A stretch of 64,000 nt of DNA from Rotaria macrura (Eukaryota; Rotifera; Eurotatoria; Philodinida; Philodinidae), in contig OENT01000548.1 of NCBI GenBank assembly GCA_900239685.1, positions 1 through 64,000 on the forward strand. Direction: 5' to 3'. The notes below the pieces were generated by a model. That model was not told the DNA's origin, ran no database searches, and saw only the letters and a program-made list of their open reading frames with translations. A program made the position numbers and the translations under genes. Below, piece by piece: positions 1 through 13,554 of this stretch (its first letter is position 1; every line of letters begins with the position of its first letter).

Positions 1-1227
1 ATATTGTCTATCATCGAAATAAATAGTTTCATGTTTTCTATACAGTCCATGCCTACAATAACTAAAGATGAAAGCTAAGTTTGACACAGATGTTGTGTCA
101 ATAATTACTCGAATTCTACATAAACTATCATCGATGGCATCAGATAACAATCAGAATAGATATGCCCTTACAATATATTCAGCATACTTTTCTATGGATA
201 TTACATGGAAAGAAGTCTTTTATGGTATGTCTATAATTAGATATTTCATGATTGAGACTAATTAGTAAAATACCTATTGTTAAGTTTGGTAGAAACATCG
301 ATTTTGAAGGTATTCAGCAATTTTGCTAAGATTTCAACCAAAGAAAGTTATTTGAACGAGTTCGAATGATATAGACGTATGTATCCGTTGGATCTATGAG
401 ACTGAGATATTGAAGATTTTTCAAAGTTACACTGATTAGATATCTATGTCGCAAGTATCCGACGAACACGAATATGATGTATGTTCTACTGACATGATAT
501 GCCAAAGGTTCATATCGATTTTCGATACATATTGTAGCACCATCAATTTCGAAATGTTCGTTTAAATGTTGAGAATAGTTTCTTGTTAACACTAGATATA
601 ATTGAGAATAAATCTTCATAATGCTGTAGATGGACAGTAAATCATTTTGAATCGTTGGCTCTACTGTATTTGTTTCCTCGTGCTACAGAATAAATCTATT
701 TTCGATATTGATTGATTTCATTTCAAACAGTCTTGCATGACTATTTCAATTTTATGCTAAATGTAGGACTTCAGTTCATTTGCCGTTATCTATGCTTTCG
801 TTTTGAAACACGAGCTAGACCTTTCATTACAACGGATTAATATATTATGACTCATCAAGACAGATTAAACATTAGCATAGCCTAAAAACAAATTACTTTG
901 TGAAATAATGATAAATCTCAATATAGCTTTCTCATCGTTTACTGATAAGTTCAAGCATACCAAAACATAGACTGAATTCAATCATATAAGAATTTTGAAT
1001 GTTTGATAATTGTAATTAAGAAAATATTCATAGTCGGTTTGTATTGATTTCTTTCTATCTAATAATCAAATCATAATTACATGTAGACTATTGCAAATCT
1101 GATCTTGACTATGTGATTGACTGCAAGTATTTAATAAAGTTCAAATACAGTACCTGACCAATTACATCATGCAGTATATTATCTTCTCAATAGTAATGGC
1201 AACATTGCTCATCGACATACTACATAG
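1..1227. other. AT-rich stretch with no supported gene
   Basis: Open frames here are short, occur on both strands and show no recognisable domain. The plus strand just before 1228 should encode transmembrane helix 5 of the receptor remnant that follows. A short hydrophobic run can be read around 1165-1224, but it is out of frame with the downstream part and ends in a stop codon. Confidence 0.5.
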
Positions 1228-1671
1228 ATGATTTCTTATTATAATGTACAAAATCTAGCTTATCGTACAGTTCCGTTAGTTCGACGAGAATTGGATAAGC
1301 AATTAACAAAAATGGTACTTGTTCAAGTCATTTACAATATCTTCGTTTTAACACCATTTGTTATTGTTTCGCTTGTAACTATCAATGCTGACTATAATTA
1401 TCTTATAAGTTCGATTCAAATTTTATCTATTGACGTACATAATTTCTATTTTGCAGTAAGTAGAAAAGATCTTTTAGGATAGTTTATTGTTGAAATATTT
1501 TCATTCCAGAGTCCATTTTACATATACATGTGTGTATCAAAACGATTTCGTCAACAATTCACTCATGTATTTTGTAAAATTCATTTCAATCGATGGAGAC
1601 CAGCAACCATCAATAATAACCAAGTAGTACCACAACTTGAAACAACATCAAGCGAACGTGACGAAAAATGA
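1228..1671 (+). pseudogene. C-terminal remnant of a rhodopsin-like G-protein coupled receptor
   Basis: Two plus-strand segments, 1228-1455 and 1510-1671, join in phase across a 54-bp intron (GTAAGT donor, TTCCAG acceptor). They encode the third cytoplasmic loop, helix 6, helix 7 and the cytoplasmic tail of a class A receptor. The basic run PLVRRELDKQLTKMVLVQ precedes helix 6. SPFYIYMCVSKRFRQQF closes helix 7 in place of the usual NPxxY motif and runs into the amphipathic tail helix. This wording is typical of the large receptor families in rotifers. The reading frame has a stop codon directly before 1228, and helices 1-5 cannot be found upstream in any consistent frame, so this looks like a truncated relic. 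An intact gene with an unseen long intron is possible but less likely. The receptor identity is fairly sure; ligand unknown. Confidence 0.6.
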
Positions 1672-4600
1672 AAGTCATTTATTTTTAATGCATCTATTAT
1701 GAATTAAAGCCTGAAATATAAACTTGCATAGGATTCGTGTACTTTCTGTAGTTTTGTTCAGTGTTTCATCTTAATCTAATTAAAAAAGCTTTAAAAAAAC
1801 CTTTGTGGATCACCGATGAGAAAGTCATGGTTTCTAGAGAGATGAAGAAATATCTCATACATGACTCTTGCATTCTGATGATTACTTTGCACTAAAAGAG
1901 TAAAACTTTTATCAGCAAACGATTGAACATACATTTCAATGGACGATAAGAAAATCTAATATGTCGTACATAGAGAAATATTTTCTAAGCTATAAAATAA
2001 TTAGGAAACGAAAAAAAAACAGATCGGATTCAATCGATGGCTTCACAGATTGATATTCTTTTCAAAAGTTTCATCGTGATCGATCGACCGTCTGTTTATA
2101 GGAAGTACTGATACTTCGGTTCGGTGGAGTAACATATAAGCTTGAAAATATTATGTAGTATCAACAGATAACTTGTTTGCTTGACTAAGTCAAAGAAATT
2201 CTGATCGATTGTTGATTTCAATAGTATTTTGAAAAATATGAACACGATTTGTAAACTATGCTTTTGCATGATGAATAAACATAGAAGTAAATATTCGCGA
2301 AAATATTTTTACACTTACATTTCAAATATTTCGATTTATCTGTTTATTATCATGAGAAGATTGCGATAGTATCATCATAGTTATATCTACTGGACACATA
2401 AATCATTGCAAGATCTAAAACATTGAAAAAAAAGGAGTTTTCATTTAACACGCTTCTTTCTAAATTAAATTAGAATTTGAAAGTTAGAAAATTCATTTTT
2501 TTCGACATACCAGATTGGATACACAGAATTGATTAAAAGCTTAACTTAGAAAGTCAGTACTTTAATGATGGTAGGCGAACTATTCAGCTTATGTTTAACA
2601 GCATGAATAAGGCAGCGGAAACAACAATGTGCAGTCGGATTTAATCGAAAGGCGCTTAAACTATTGGATGATAGAAGGATTCGCTAAGCATAAGTATGAC
2701 ATTAAACTAATGCTATTTTGTTGTCACTTGTGTATCAGTATTATCGAAAATCATCCTTGAATACTAATACTCACGAAGAATGAATTTCATAATGCATATT
2801 GGATGCTAATTTTAGTACAATACTATCCCTAAACCTATTCAAATTATTTGTTTTTCTTAGAATTAGAAATAATTTAAAAAAATTAGAAGAGTAGCTCTGA
2901 TTGGTGACGCCCAATTTTACGTACTACTGATGGTACAGTTCCGTATTCATTTATTTTCTTCTACAGTGAAACTGTACAATCATTGATGAAGGTTTTCATT
3001 GACGAGAAAGTCTCGATCAATAAATGTCAGGCGCATCCTCATTTTAAAGTTAACGTTCTAGTAAGTAATCTATCAGTTGATTATTTCACGTTGAGATTCT
3101 TTATATCCTTAGTGTAATTAAAAAATCAATCATAGAAGAATTTTTCTCGAAGACTGGCTGCCATCTGTAATTTTACTTTGAGTCACTATGTTTCCTTATT
3201 GGTTTACAATCGAGGAAACTAATTTTCTTCGATAGTACCATTATCTTGATGTCATAGAAAGATGAAAAACTAGAGACAAAACACAGGACAATCAACAAAG
3301 GTCATTATTGGTGGCTCGTATTTAGAATGTTCACTTATTCTTCAGTTACATCGTACTGAACAAAATAAAGCACGTTGAGTCAAAAACCGTCCACACTTGT
3401 CAATAATTAACGATAGTATTCATGGAATTTTTAATCTTGAAAAAAAAAGAACTTTTTTCTCTTTTACTTCTTCTGTGTTTTCTTTTCATTTTGTGATTAT
3501 TGGCTTGTTGCATTCTGGATTCTGTTTTGCTTTGCTTTGCTGAAGATCAGTTGTATCTGTACAAACGCATACTGCACACGTCTATATTCATGACCAGATA
3601 CTAATGATGTTTGTGAATTTAATCATCATTTCTATTATACTTGTCTTAAACGAATATGGTGGGATAATTATTGGGATGATTTTACTTCACATTCATATGT
3701 AAGGGACGATCACTGGTTAGTGCATGTCCTACCTATTAATCGAAATACCTTAAACTACTGCGTAAATCTCTTGACACACGTCTGTTATTAGAACAGTCTC
3801 TATTGAATGCTCGTAGAACTCGTAAAGAGATTAAAGCGTTCGCCAACTAAGAAAACCCAAACTTTTGATGTACCATATGAATGTTTTTGCATAGATAACA
3901 TAATGAATGATAGAGCATGGCAAACGGGGCATTGTAGTTTCGTTAGAAAAAAACGAATATCAATGTATTACAGAGTAACGCAAAAGTTTTCAAGATGATT
4001 AATTTGAAACTTTCAGTTACTCTCTTCTTTTTCAAAATTTTCTAGCTTTGGTAAAATGTTCCATTTCTTCATTTAAGACCGAAGTGGTCAAAGAGCTAAT
4101 AGAGCAGAGTTGCAAAGAAACTATGTCAATTACTCATTCAGAAAGAAATAATTTTAATTTTCTGTTTTTGTTTTAAAACATACCACTTGATCGAGTCATG
4201 GATTTTACATTGATTGCGCAACAACTGTGGTAGATCAATTCACAGATTCATGCCATCCTTGATATATCTGTTATGTAATCAAGCTTCTGTGTAAAAGTCA
4301 GGATCTATAAGGTAGAATATCTTCGAACATAGGGGGCGAATGAAAACTTCACCGAACAAGATCTCGAAAACACTTAGAATCTTGTGGTTTATTTTTCATT
4401 CTCAAGCTATGATTTGAGGCAGAAGTCTGATTAGTTTTTGCGCATTCATGTAGTAGGTTCAATAGAAACGATAATCGATTTCGTTCTCATTCTACTAGTA
4501 CTTACAAGCTATTATTTGTTTTGTCTTATATGATTATTAAAAAAGTACTATTTCTACTATAGTGCTACACTAAATAAACAACATTTAATGATATTCCATA

Positions 4601-4826
4601 TTCTCAGTTTTCTCTTGCCTTTTCTATCCAAAGATTAACTTTTACTTTCTGTATCTTTAATTTATTTATGAATATTTTTACAGAAAAATAGTATTGTTTT
4701 CAACAGCTTGTTGCCATTGACGAGCATTGTCGGTCTGATTTGTCAAGTAAGGTCGGTTTATTTTAATTGTATTGAATCGAGATAATAAATATGATATATA
4801 TAATAATAATATTCAAGTTCTCAATT
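1672..4826 (+). other. Intergenic DNA with coding-like islands, possibly a decayed gene
   Basis: No complete gene was found. Four plus-strand islands look coding. 2967-3060 lies exactly between a CTACAG acceptor and a GTAAGT donor and reads ETVQSLMKVFIDEKV and onward. 3594-3791 is open after a stop and is rich in Trp, Tyr, His and Asp (HHFYYTCLKRIWWDNYWDD). 3740-3850 is in another frame, Leu/Arg-rich (KYLKLLRKSLDTRLLLEQ), ending in a stop. 4684-4785 follows a TTTACAG acceptor, encodes a hydrophobic stretch and stops just before an AATAAA at about 4790. The frames do not join cleanly and no family was recognised, so these may be relics of one or more broken genes, or chance. Confidence 0.25.
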
Positions 4827-5370
4827 TTAAGGCAAATGAACAAGTTGGATAACAACATCTTCGTCTCTATGTTGTAATAACATTTCACCTTGAAATTTTA
4901 AGTAACCATGTTTACGTGCTTTCAATAGAACACCAACAAACTTTTCAGAAATATCTGCATAGATCTTAAAAGAAAAGAATATTTTTGTTATCAAAAGATA
5001 TATCTAATTTTTACTTCAAATAAATAACCAAACGTAATCGTTATTATTCCATCATTTTGTTTTTGTCCATTACTTTGAATTACTTGACATAATTGTTTCA
5101 TTTCTTCTAAAACTTGCTCTTGAATCTCGTGTCCACGATGAGCTAAACTACAGCATAACACATGCGTATGATATTAATTCAATTACTGTTTATTTTCTAT
5201 CTTAACAATTTTTATGTGACTTACTCAGCTTGATCAGCACTAGGTGGTGTACCAGTTTGGTTGACTATTTCTTGAAATTTATTTACTCGACCAGCCAAAT
5301 GATTCTTCTTTTGTCTTGGACGTTTAACAAAAGTTAAGTCGTACAGCATACTTTTGTCGTCTGCGTCCAT
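4827..5370 (-). CDS. Actin-binding Rho-activating protein-like, costars domain
   Basis: Three exons on the minus strand, 5370-5225, 5147-5015 and 4964-4827, join in phase to give 138 residues. The start codon at 5370 begins a basic N-terminal region (VKRPRQKKNHLAGRVNKF). The C-terminal half is a costars domain: a helix with QLCQVIQSNG, then ITITFGYLFE, ISEKFVGVLLKARKHGYLKF, and the closing GEMLLQHRDEDVVIQL. That order and wording match the end of vertebrate ABRA (STARS), in which the domain binds actin and links Rho signalling to MRTF/SRF transcription. The small ABRACL proteins carry only the costars domain; this protein has an extra basic N-terminal half and so resembles ABRA more, though it is far shorter than vertebrate ABRA. 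Introns are 77 and 50 bp with GT-AG ends. Likely cytoplasmic and actin-associated, by family knowledge. Confidence 0.88.
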
Positions 5371-8300
5371 AATTTCGTACGGTTGAATAAATTTGTTATT
5401 TGTATATTTTCACTATAGAAAACGCAGGCAAGTGATATCAGAAGTTCTATGTTGCGAGAATAAGCAGCAAATATATCCTATCAATCAATGGTTCCTGAAA
5501 ACTACAACAATAATACTGAAGTCAAGTAAGAACAAAAATGGACACAGTATATAATCATCCGTTTACGTGTAGTGTATAAATTTATCCATTACAGATATAG
5601 GTCATACGAAGAACAAAGATATGCGACGATAAAAGAAGAGAAAAAAAGAAGAGGTCGTATCGATGAGAACTAACTTTCATTGTGTAATCTAGTCAATGAC
5701 AGGAGTATTTTATCTGTTGAATGTTGACCCGCGTACTCAACATAAAAAAACAAAGTAATTACTTAACAAATTGTTAATCTAATTATTAAAAATAAAAAAA
5801 TGATATATGTATACATATGTGCCATAAATTGTTTATGATCTATAAAATGTAGCTTCTCAAGACATACAAGAGTAGACGATTCGTATCAACAAGAATCGTT
5901 TCCTGCTGTTTTTGCGTGCAAAACTATTCGCCTTTATTTCTCTATCTGCCCTCTTGTAGCAGTATCTAATGAGATAAATTTTCCTGTTATTGTATTTACA
6001 GAATGTGTAAATAAAATTTTTCTGAAGATATGGGATACTTAAAATTTCGAGATAGAATAATATTGTCATTCATTTTATCGAATCAAATCCTTTTAACAAT
6101 AGAGTATATTCGTATAAAACATAAATCTTCGCTGATGCTCATAATAAAAAATTGTACAATTTCATCTATGTAATGCAAGCGCTTCCAGATGATTGAGATC
6201 CAAGATTGCTTCTAAAGACAAAAATAATAAACATAAGTGGTATGCCAGCAATGATGTATTAATTATGTTTTTGACATCGTACAATAAATTAAGAGCGTAA
6301 AAGTTTTCTATTCTTTTGTTCTTAACCATGCTGAAAATGTTTGATAAGCAAGATTTTCATTAGAATAACTAGAGAAATCTTGAGGAAAAATAATATTTCA
6401 TTATAATTTTCATGAAAATATTTTTTATCCAAGCATATTTACTTAACCTTATTGATTTTCTACCTTGGATATGTATAAATACATGTAAGATATACACATG
6501 TAACAGAAGAGAATCTCCCACGTGCCGTTATTAACAACATGCTCTGATTTTTTCCCGCCTATGTATTCTATTTACTGTCATGTTTATTTTCTTTTGGGTA
6601 GCCTATTGTTGAAAGACATCCAACACCTATCATAAAATTCGAATGAAATGAGTCATACGAACGATACAGTTATCGTTACAAACCGAATTGTAGCTGAACA
6701 AATAACGCTGAGGTAGGAGGGGGAGGGGGTGCACTTCTGAAAACACGACGAAATTCAGAAGTAACGCGAAGTATAGATATTTTTATGATAAGATGGAACA
6801 GTTCTTTTAATCGAGTCCATTCATTAAGCACATCGTTATCGTAGCCAGCAACAAATTTTAGTTCAAAACATTCAGAAACATCATCGAATTTATCGTTGCC
6901 GCTTGGGAAAAGATACAAATATGTTTTATTAAGTCATGATGATCATCGATTATTCAAGTTATTTATTTATAGTATATTACTTTGATATTTATCATTTTAT
7001 AACCATGGCCTGAAATTGTGTTTATGAATATCTATATTGATTTCTATCTGATGTCCAACATTTATCTTTTTTCAGTCATAATCAAGATAATTACCAGTTC
7101 TATTACTATGCATTTTTTCTATCGATCTGTGTTCATTTTTATGAGAAAGAAAAGTAATGATTAATAAAAAAAACAACGTATGAAAGAGAGATACTATAGT
7201 CTACTTTTCACAATAGATTCTTTTAAATAAAAAGCTGCATGTCGACAAGAAAACGACTATATTTTTCCTTCATTGTTGACGTAAAAGAAAAACTTTAAAG
7301 AAAATTACAAGTAAGTACGGAAGCCGAGAAAAAAACATGAACATGACAAGTGAAGTACGAAAAAGTATTCGAAGTTCGCTTTTACGCCGTTTTTCAAATA
7401 ATAATACTAGGCAGAATCTACGAGAAAAGAAACTTTCAATATAACGATAAATGTATGCAGATATTGATTACAATGAAGATTTTTGTATAATTTTACAAAT
7501 TAATCATCTAATAAATAAATGATTGAATCAAAACTTCAATTTTCTGAAGTGAATCATGTTCTGCGTAATCAATCAATTGTCCATCTCAAGGAACGATTAG
7601 AGTTGTAGCCGACTTTTTTCATATCATGGAATGAAGAATTTGATAAACTCTTGACTCTTTATCAAAATTTAATTTAATAATTTAAATAAAGTATTTCTAC
7701 TGATGTTTGCAAAGCATCTATTGAACGCATAGAATTAAGCTTGATCCAGATCAATAAACAGATATGAACCGTTGTTTTCCTACATACTTTGATCAAGTTC
7801 ACAGGGATAAGATCGTACAGAATTCAGCATTAAACATAATCTTGATTTATTTCTCAAATCAAACATTTCGAACAAGAACAGCAAAATATCTTTACGACAC
7901 ATTTCAAAGATATGTTTTATCTAAAATGCTGAATATTAGAAACAAGACATACTACTGGTCCATTATTTCACATGGGAAAAACTGTTCTTTCTATGGTTCG
8001 GATGTTATACTAGAAATGAGCTAAATCAATCATTGTTACCTTCGGCCGACATCCTTTGGAATCTGTACTATGTTATATATATGTATATATCTAAGATGTT
8101 CAAATGAATATTATTTGACCATAGTTAATCGAGGAATATTTAATAAGTCGAAATTTTCATACTAATACTCAATTCAAAATAATCGATTACTAAAACAATA
8201 GATCATGATCAGTAATTAGATTAATTTGAAGGATGTTTTATGTAGACACCTCGATACTACTATCACAACATATTCATAAATGTCGTCTGTCTACGTATGA

Positions 8301-11300
8301 GCTTGTGTGTAACTGTGACTCATATTATGATGTGTTAAGTGAATTTGTATTCCAACTATTACTGTTCTAAACATGCTCTTTCATGATGAAAGTCGATTTC
8401 AATCACTATCTTCGGAATATATCGTAGAAAAAAAGAAAGAATGATCATCATTTACGACTATCTCCGTTGCAGTCTACTAGAGAGGCACATACATCGATGA
8501 TCGATCAATAGTCCCTAATGCATTGAGTTTTCAAACACAGCATTTTCTAAGGTATAATCCAGAACATTTCAACTTGCAACAGTATATGAATAGTTTTTAG
8601 GTAGAAAAAGAACCACATTCCATTTGACAACAGCATTTTATGAAATATTTCATTTTGCTTGAATGTGTTACGTTATATTTATATTCAAGTAATATTTCAT
8701 GAAGTCTATTAGTTGTCTGTTGCCTTAGAATATTGTAAATATCATTTCAAATTGCTTTATATTCATCATATTGATTGATTATCCTTTGTAGTTTTAAAAC
8801 ACTCTTGCTGAATCAACTTATGCACTTTGACAATATCAATCAACTTTCTAATAGATTGGTTTCTTCAATTCACCTTTTCTCATAGGCATTTCAATTTAAT
8901 TGAGCAAGCAGATAGTATATGAATTTCAAAGTCAAACAAATCAATTATTGTCAATAGACAACTTCTGATGTACTATAAGACAGAATTTCTATGAAAAATA
9001 TTACTTAGGTCAATAAACTATGTACGGGTTTCTCTTTCATAGTTACCGTTGCTTCATGAAGAGTGATCTCAAATTTCGAGATACCCTTTTAATAGATACT
9101 GTTCTAATATAAAAATCTAGCTGTAGGACAGCTTTATGGATAATGAAGATGAGTGATATAAGTCGAGTGACTTATAAAGAATGCTCACAATGCTCATATT
9201 GAGTTATAAGTGTGAATACTTCATCATCAGTATTGCTGCAGATGAGAAATTGAATCAAAAACTTTTAGAATTTCTCTGTCTCCCATTCAACTTTCAAGAA
9301 TATCTTTTACCGTTTTCTGAAATCGACTCTTTCTAACACGACCTATAAAGTGTAATTTACTATATATATTCTAGCCACAAGCACACACACACAGGAGAAA
9401 AGAAACTTTATAGAGAACTAATAGCTTGACATGAATTTGATGTTAATAGCTTTGTAATCCGAAACTCGATCATGCTCGATGTTTGATTACTTCATCTCGA
9501 TGATAATGCAAAGAACTCTATTGAATCAATGTCGATGCATCGTTCTTGATTCAGATACTTCAATGAGATAGGTCAGCATTGATATTCAATGATAAAATAA
9601 TTTATTGTAATCGAGAAAAGATGGAATAAAAATCAAATATTACGTATTATTATTCAAGAGTCCTTTATCAAGATACTCTACTAAATGATTTTCATTTGCT
9701 CAACGTACAAACATACAAGAAATAAAACTGCCAATTTTATTTTCATTTAATCTGTCCATTTTTAATATAAGTAGTAACATTTTCAACAAACTCATATCGA
9801 AATCATATCAGCAGTACTATACGGATAACTCTGTTTTGGGAAACAAAGTCTTGCGCTTGTATAAAGACGTTGACCATGTACTAAAATGATAAATTTTGAA
9901 TTCAACAAAATATGATATCAACGATGCGTTTGTTTAGATTTTCGATTGAACTATGGTTTTCTCATCAATTAAGCCCATATTCCCAATGTAAGAATTTTCG
10001 CGTGAATGCTTTATATTCGGTTCAAAATCGAATGAAAAATCATCTGTTAGAGTACGAAAGGAAAAAATAGATTCTCTTTGAATTTAGACATACTTGAAAT
10101 GAATACGATATGACGCAAAAGTCACTATAGTAAAGTTTGCCAATGCTGATTGTCTATTTGAGAAACATGACATACTGAACAGTAGCTTCATAACAATGTA
10201 ACACAGAAATTTAAGTTTAAGATTTCTTCGAACAAGAGATGGAGAGATAGAACTTGCAGTTTTTCACATTTCTATCTACTGATTAGTTTTGTGTAATGTA
10301 TATTTTATGGTGAAGAGAAAATCTGCGGTAAGTAAGTACGTTCAATTTTATGACATACACGATCTTCTCTCCATCTCAATTGTGCATGAAAAGAAATCTG
10401 AAATTCATTAGAAAAATTTCTCTAGTAACTAGAAAAGGCGTTAAAGTTATATTAGTACTTGGATTTCTGTGAAACTGTATTGATTCAAACTGTTAACTCC
10501 AAAAAGTATGGATTTGAAAATTTCCATACAATGCTAAGATCTGATGATACTTATTCGTCGGATAGGGGGCCTCATTTTTCATTTAGTTGAGTCGAACGTA
10601 AGAAACCTAGAACAATTTGAACTGACTAAGTTTTGGTTTTTGTTCAAAAATCAGCATTGTTGGTTATTATGACGTCAAACGGAACGATGATGCGTACGGT
10701 CTCACATTGATTAATAAAATGAATGGATATAGAGGAATTATATGATTACCAAAGTAAAACGCAGAATTAGATCATTTTTGTGGCTTTTGAAAGCATGCAT
10801 TGAGAGTATATTATGTTTAAAAGAAGAAAAAAATATGAACTTAAGATGTATGTCTTGGCACGAATACGTAGGCGTCGTACAACTACGTCATATGAATCGG
10901 ATACGCGAATAGAAGCCTACGGTTAAAACTATCAACATATTCTAAATAAAAATGTTTCGCTGTATGTATTTTGGATATAAAGATTTTTTTATGTTTAATA
11001 AATTGATTGATTTCATATAGTTTAAAGAAAAAGGTTCTAAAAGCTTTGAGTTTATATATATATATATAAATTCCACGAGAAGTCGTTCCAACAAATTGTC
11101 TCAACATGCTAGATTCTTTTGAAATTTTTATTTTGCTCTACTCAAAGCAATTACAATAGTGCATCTATGCGAATGATGAAAGAAACAATTTTAAAACGTC
11201 ACACTTCCCAGGAAAAATTGAAGAATCTAATAAAATGTTTTCTTTTATGACAAACATCTTATTTTAATGAGCGGCAAAACTGTTGAAAGTAACATCATTA

Positions 11301-13554
11301 ACAACAGAAAAATAGTTTTGTAAAAACAGCATTTTTTCTATCTGCCTATGAACGTCATTTCATGAAATAACGGGAAGAAAAGCGTCTTGAAACGCTCGTT
11401 TAGGGAAAAGAGCAGGAAAAAGGTTATCAATAGTATTTTGCCATTTGAAGTGATAATGACTTTCGCATGAGAGAGAGAGAGAGAGAGAGAGAGAGACGTT
11501 AAGGTCTATTGCTTGAATTCAGATGTCACTCTGCGTTTCATTATTATGGAAATATTTCTATCGAGAAACAATATAGTTGAATCATGATATTTTATGTACT
11601 GCAATGTGTTTCGATCTTCTTATGTTTCGGTTATGATCGACAGCAAATACCAGGGAGTGTCAATCCAGTGATCAAACAGTACGAACACATATATCCGACT
11701 GTCGAGAGTAAACAGGAAGTTTTTAAATCATTCATTCGTGCGATACAAGTGATAGTTAAGAGAAGATAGACGAATAATTAGTCTCAGAAGTAGAAGGACT
11801 GCGAGAGTAAATCGATAATCACATGATGATGTGTTCAGTCACAGTAGGTGAAGATCATACTTCCGGTGTGTATGAGCCGTCACTAAATAAAAAACAAATC
11901 GGTAAAACAAGATGTAATCAATAAAGATCATCAAAACATTTGTCAGCCAATATTTTATGATGATCATACAATAGCTATAAAGATTCAAGAAAGAAGAGTT
12001 GAGTTCAAACTACTATTATCATACTAACAAAGTATGAATTAGTTAAATAATCAACTAATTAAATGAATTTTCAATGGATGATTCTGGATATCAATAATCT
12101 AAAGCTATTTTACTCGAATTTAGAATAAGCATAGCTCTTTAAAAGCGAAGAAAACTTTTCTTTTTCCATCTACATAACAGGTATTGCAATACATGCGTAA
12201 AATATAATGCATAATAACAATGCTATCGTTTTGTGAAAATGTTCATTCGCTGAGATCGAAGATCTCTAGTACAAAGATTTAAGTCACCAAGTACCTGTTC
12301 AAATAAATAATGCAGATCCACTATGAATCGAGAGATAGAGAGACGAGATGTTCCTCTTCTCAATTTGTAAGAAATAATAGCCACGATATGTTTTTGCAAA
12401 CAGCCACCGATAGATACGCAGAAAAGCATAACATCTATTTCATCACCTTCAAGAAAAGATTTCCAAATCTATGCAATTGAATTATTCTACTACTCTCACT
12501 TGCAATACACACGATAGCGTTGCTTCTTTTTGACTTACTCAATCTTTATTCTTTTCGTGACTCCGATTCTTCATAGATATTTCAAACACAATGCACAAAC
12601 ATCTACTTATCAATTCCATGCATCATACGTATGAAAACTTTATCTACACATGATGAGTTTTGATTTATTTTTACTCGGATTACTTTTCAACCATTAGTTT
12701 TTACACTGATGAATTTACTGAGAATTTCATTCCTCAATAATCCCTTTCACTTTAATATGATTTCATATCAATATCCATTATAGTTTTTGATATGTCATAA
12801 ATAGATTGCTATTATACGTTCTTATAATATTTTCTTGATAACATACAGAACACTTTTATTCAAATGATTTATAAAGCGAACATCATATTGATATCGATGA
12901 CATTCCATGTCTTAACTGAGTTCTACACTATGATCGAATTCAGTCGATCCATATTTCTAGATTGTACCTTTTCATCTACTGATATGAATCTTATTCGTTT
13001 TCAACAGCATGCAGTGCTGAACATTGTATTTTATTTTATTTATAAGTGCCACCAATATGAGTTATTGCATAGAGACACAACGCTAGTATTTGAGTGTATT
13101 TTCTTTTTTCTTGCTCCGTAACTGCTGTGTGTGATATAGAACGCCGAGGTGGGATATAATTTATTTAACGTATGTAGCCAAATATAATATCATTCTGAAA
13201 AAGAGCTGAGCCATGATGAAGAGAAGGTAGTAGGAAATATAAACTAATGAAAAAAGAAAATGAAAAGAAAGTTGTTTTTCTTGATAAACACAATATAACA
13301 AACGTTCTCAAACGATTTTGATTTGTAGTTGCTGCTCATATAGTTAAAAACTCGCTGAAACTTTTAACTGATGAATTTTTTTTAATTCAAGATAAAGTTT
13401 TTGCTTCTTTTAGAAAAATGTTTGAATTTTTTTTTTTCAAACATTGTATTAAATGTTTAGTTTAACGAGACAAACTTTTTCGCTCACCTGTTATTCAACA
13501 ACAGACATTTATCAGTTATGATTCAACTTTAACATGATTTGCATCAATTTTTAG
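5371..13554. other. Gene-poor AT-rich stretch of 8.2 kb
   Basis: Open frames are short, lie on both strands and show no conserved motif, so I call no gene. The stretch holds a GA microsatellite (11469-11496) and a G-rich run at about 6713-6732, both unusual against the AT-rich background. The last part probably includes the 5' untranslated region and promoter of the FRRS1-like gene that begins at 13555. Confidence 0.5.
11469..11496. repeat. (GA)14 microsatellite
   Basis: Uninterrupted GA dinucleotide tract of 28 bases in gene-poor DNA. Confidence 0.95.

Noticed and set aside
326..619. 97-residue open frame on the minus strand
   Set aside because: No domain, start context or splice partner; composition fits random AT-rich sequence, and no similar protein pattern was recognised.
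6713..6732. G-rich run that might form a G-quadruplex
   Set aside because: Only two runs of five G are present; the other G runs are too short for a confident four-tract structure.
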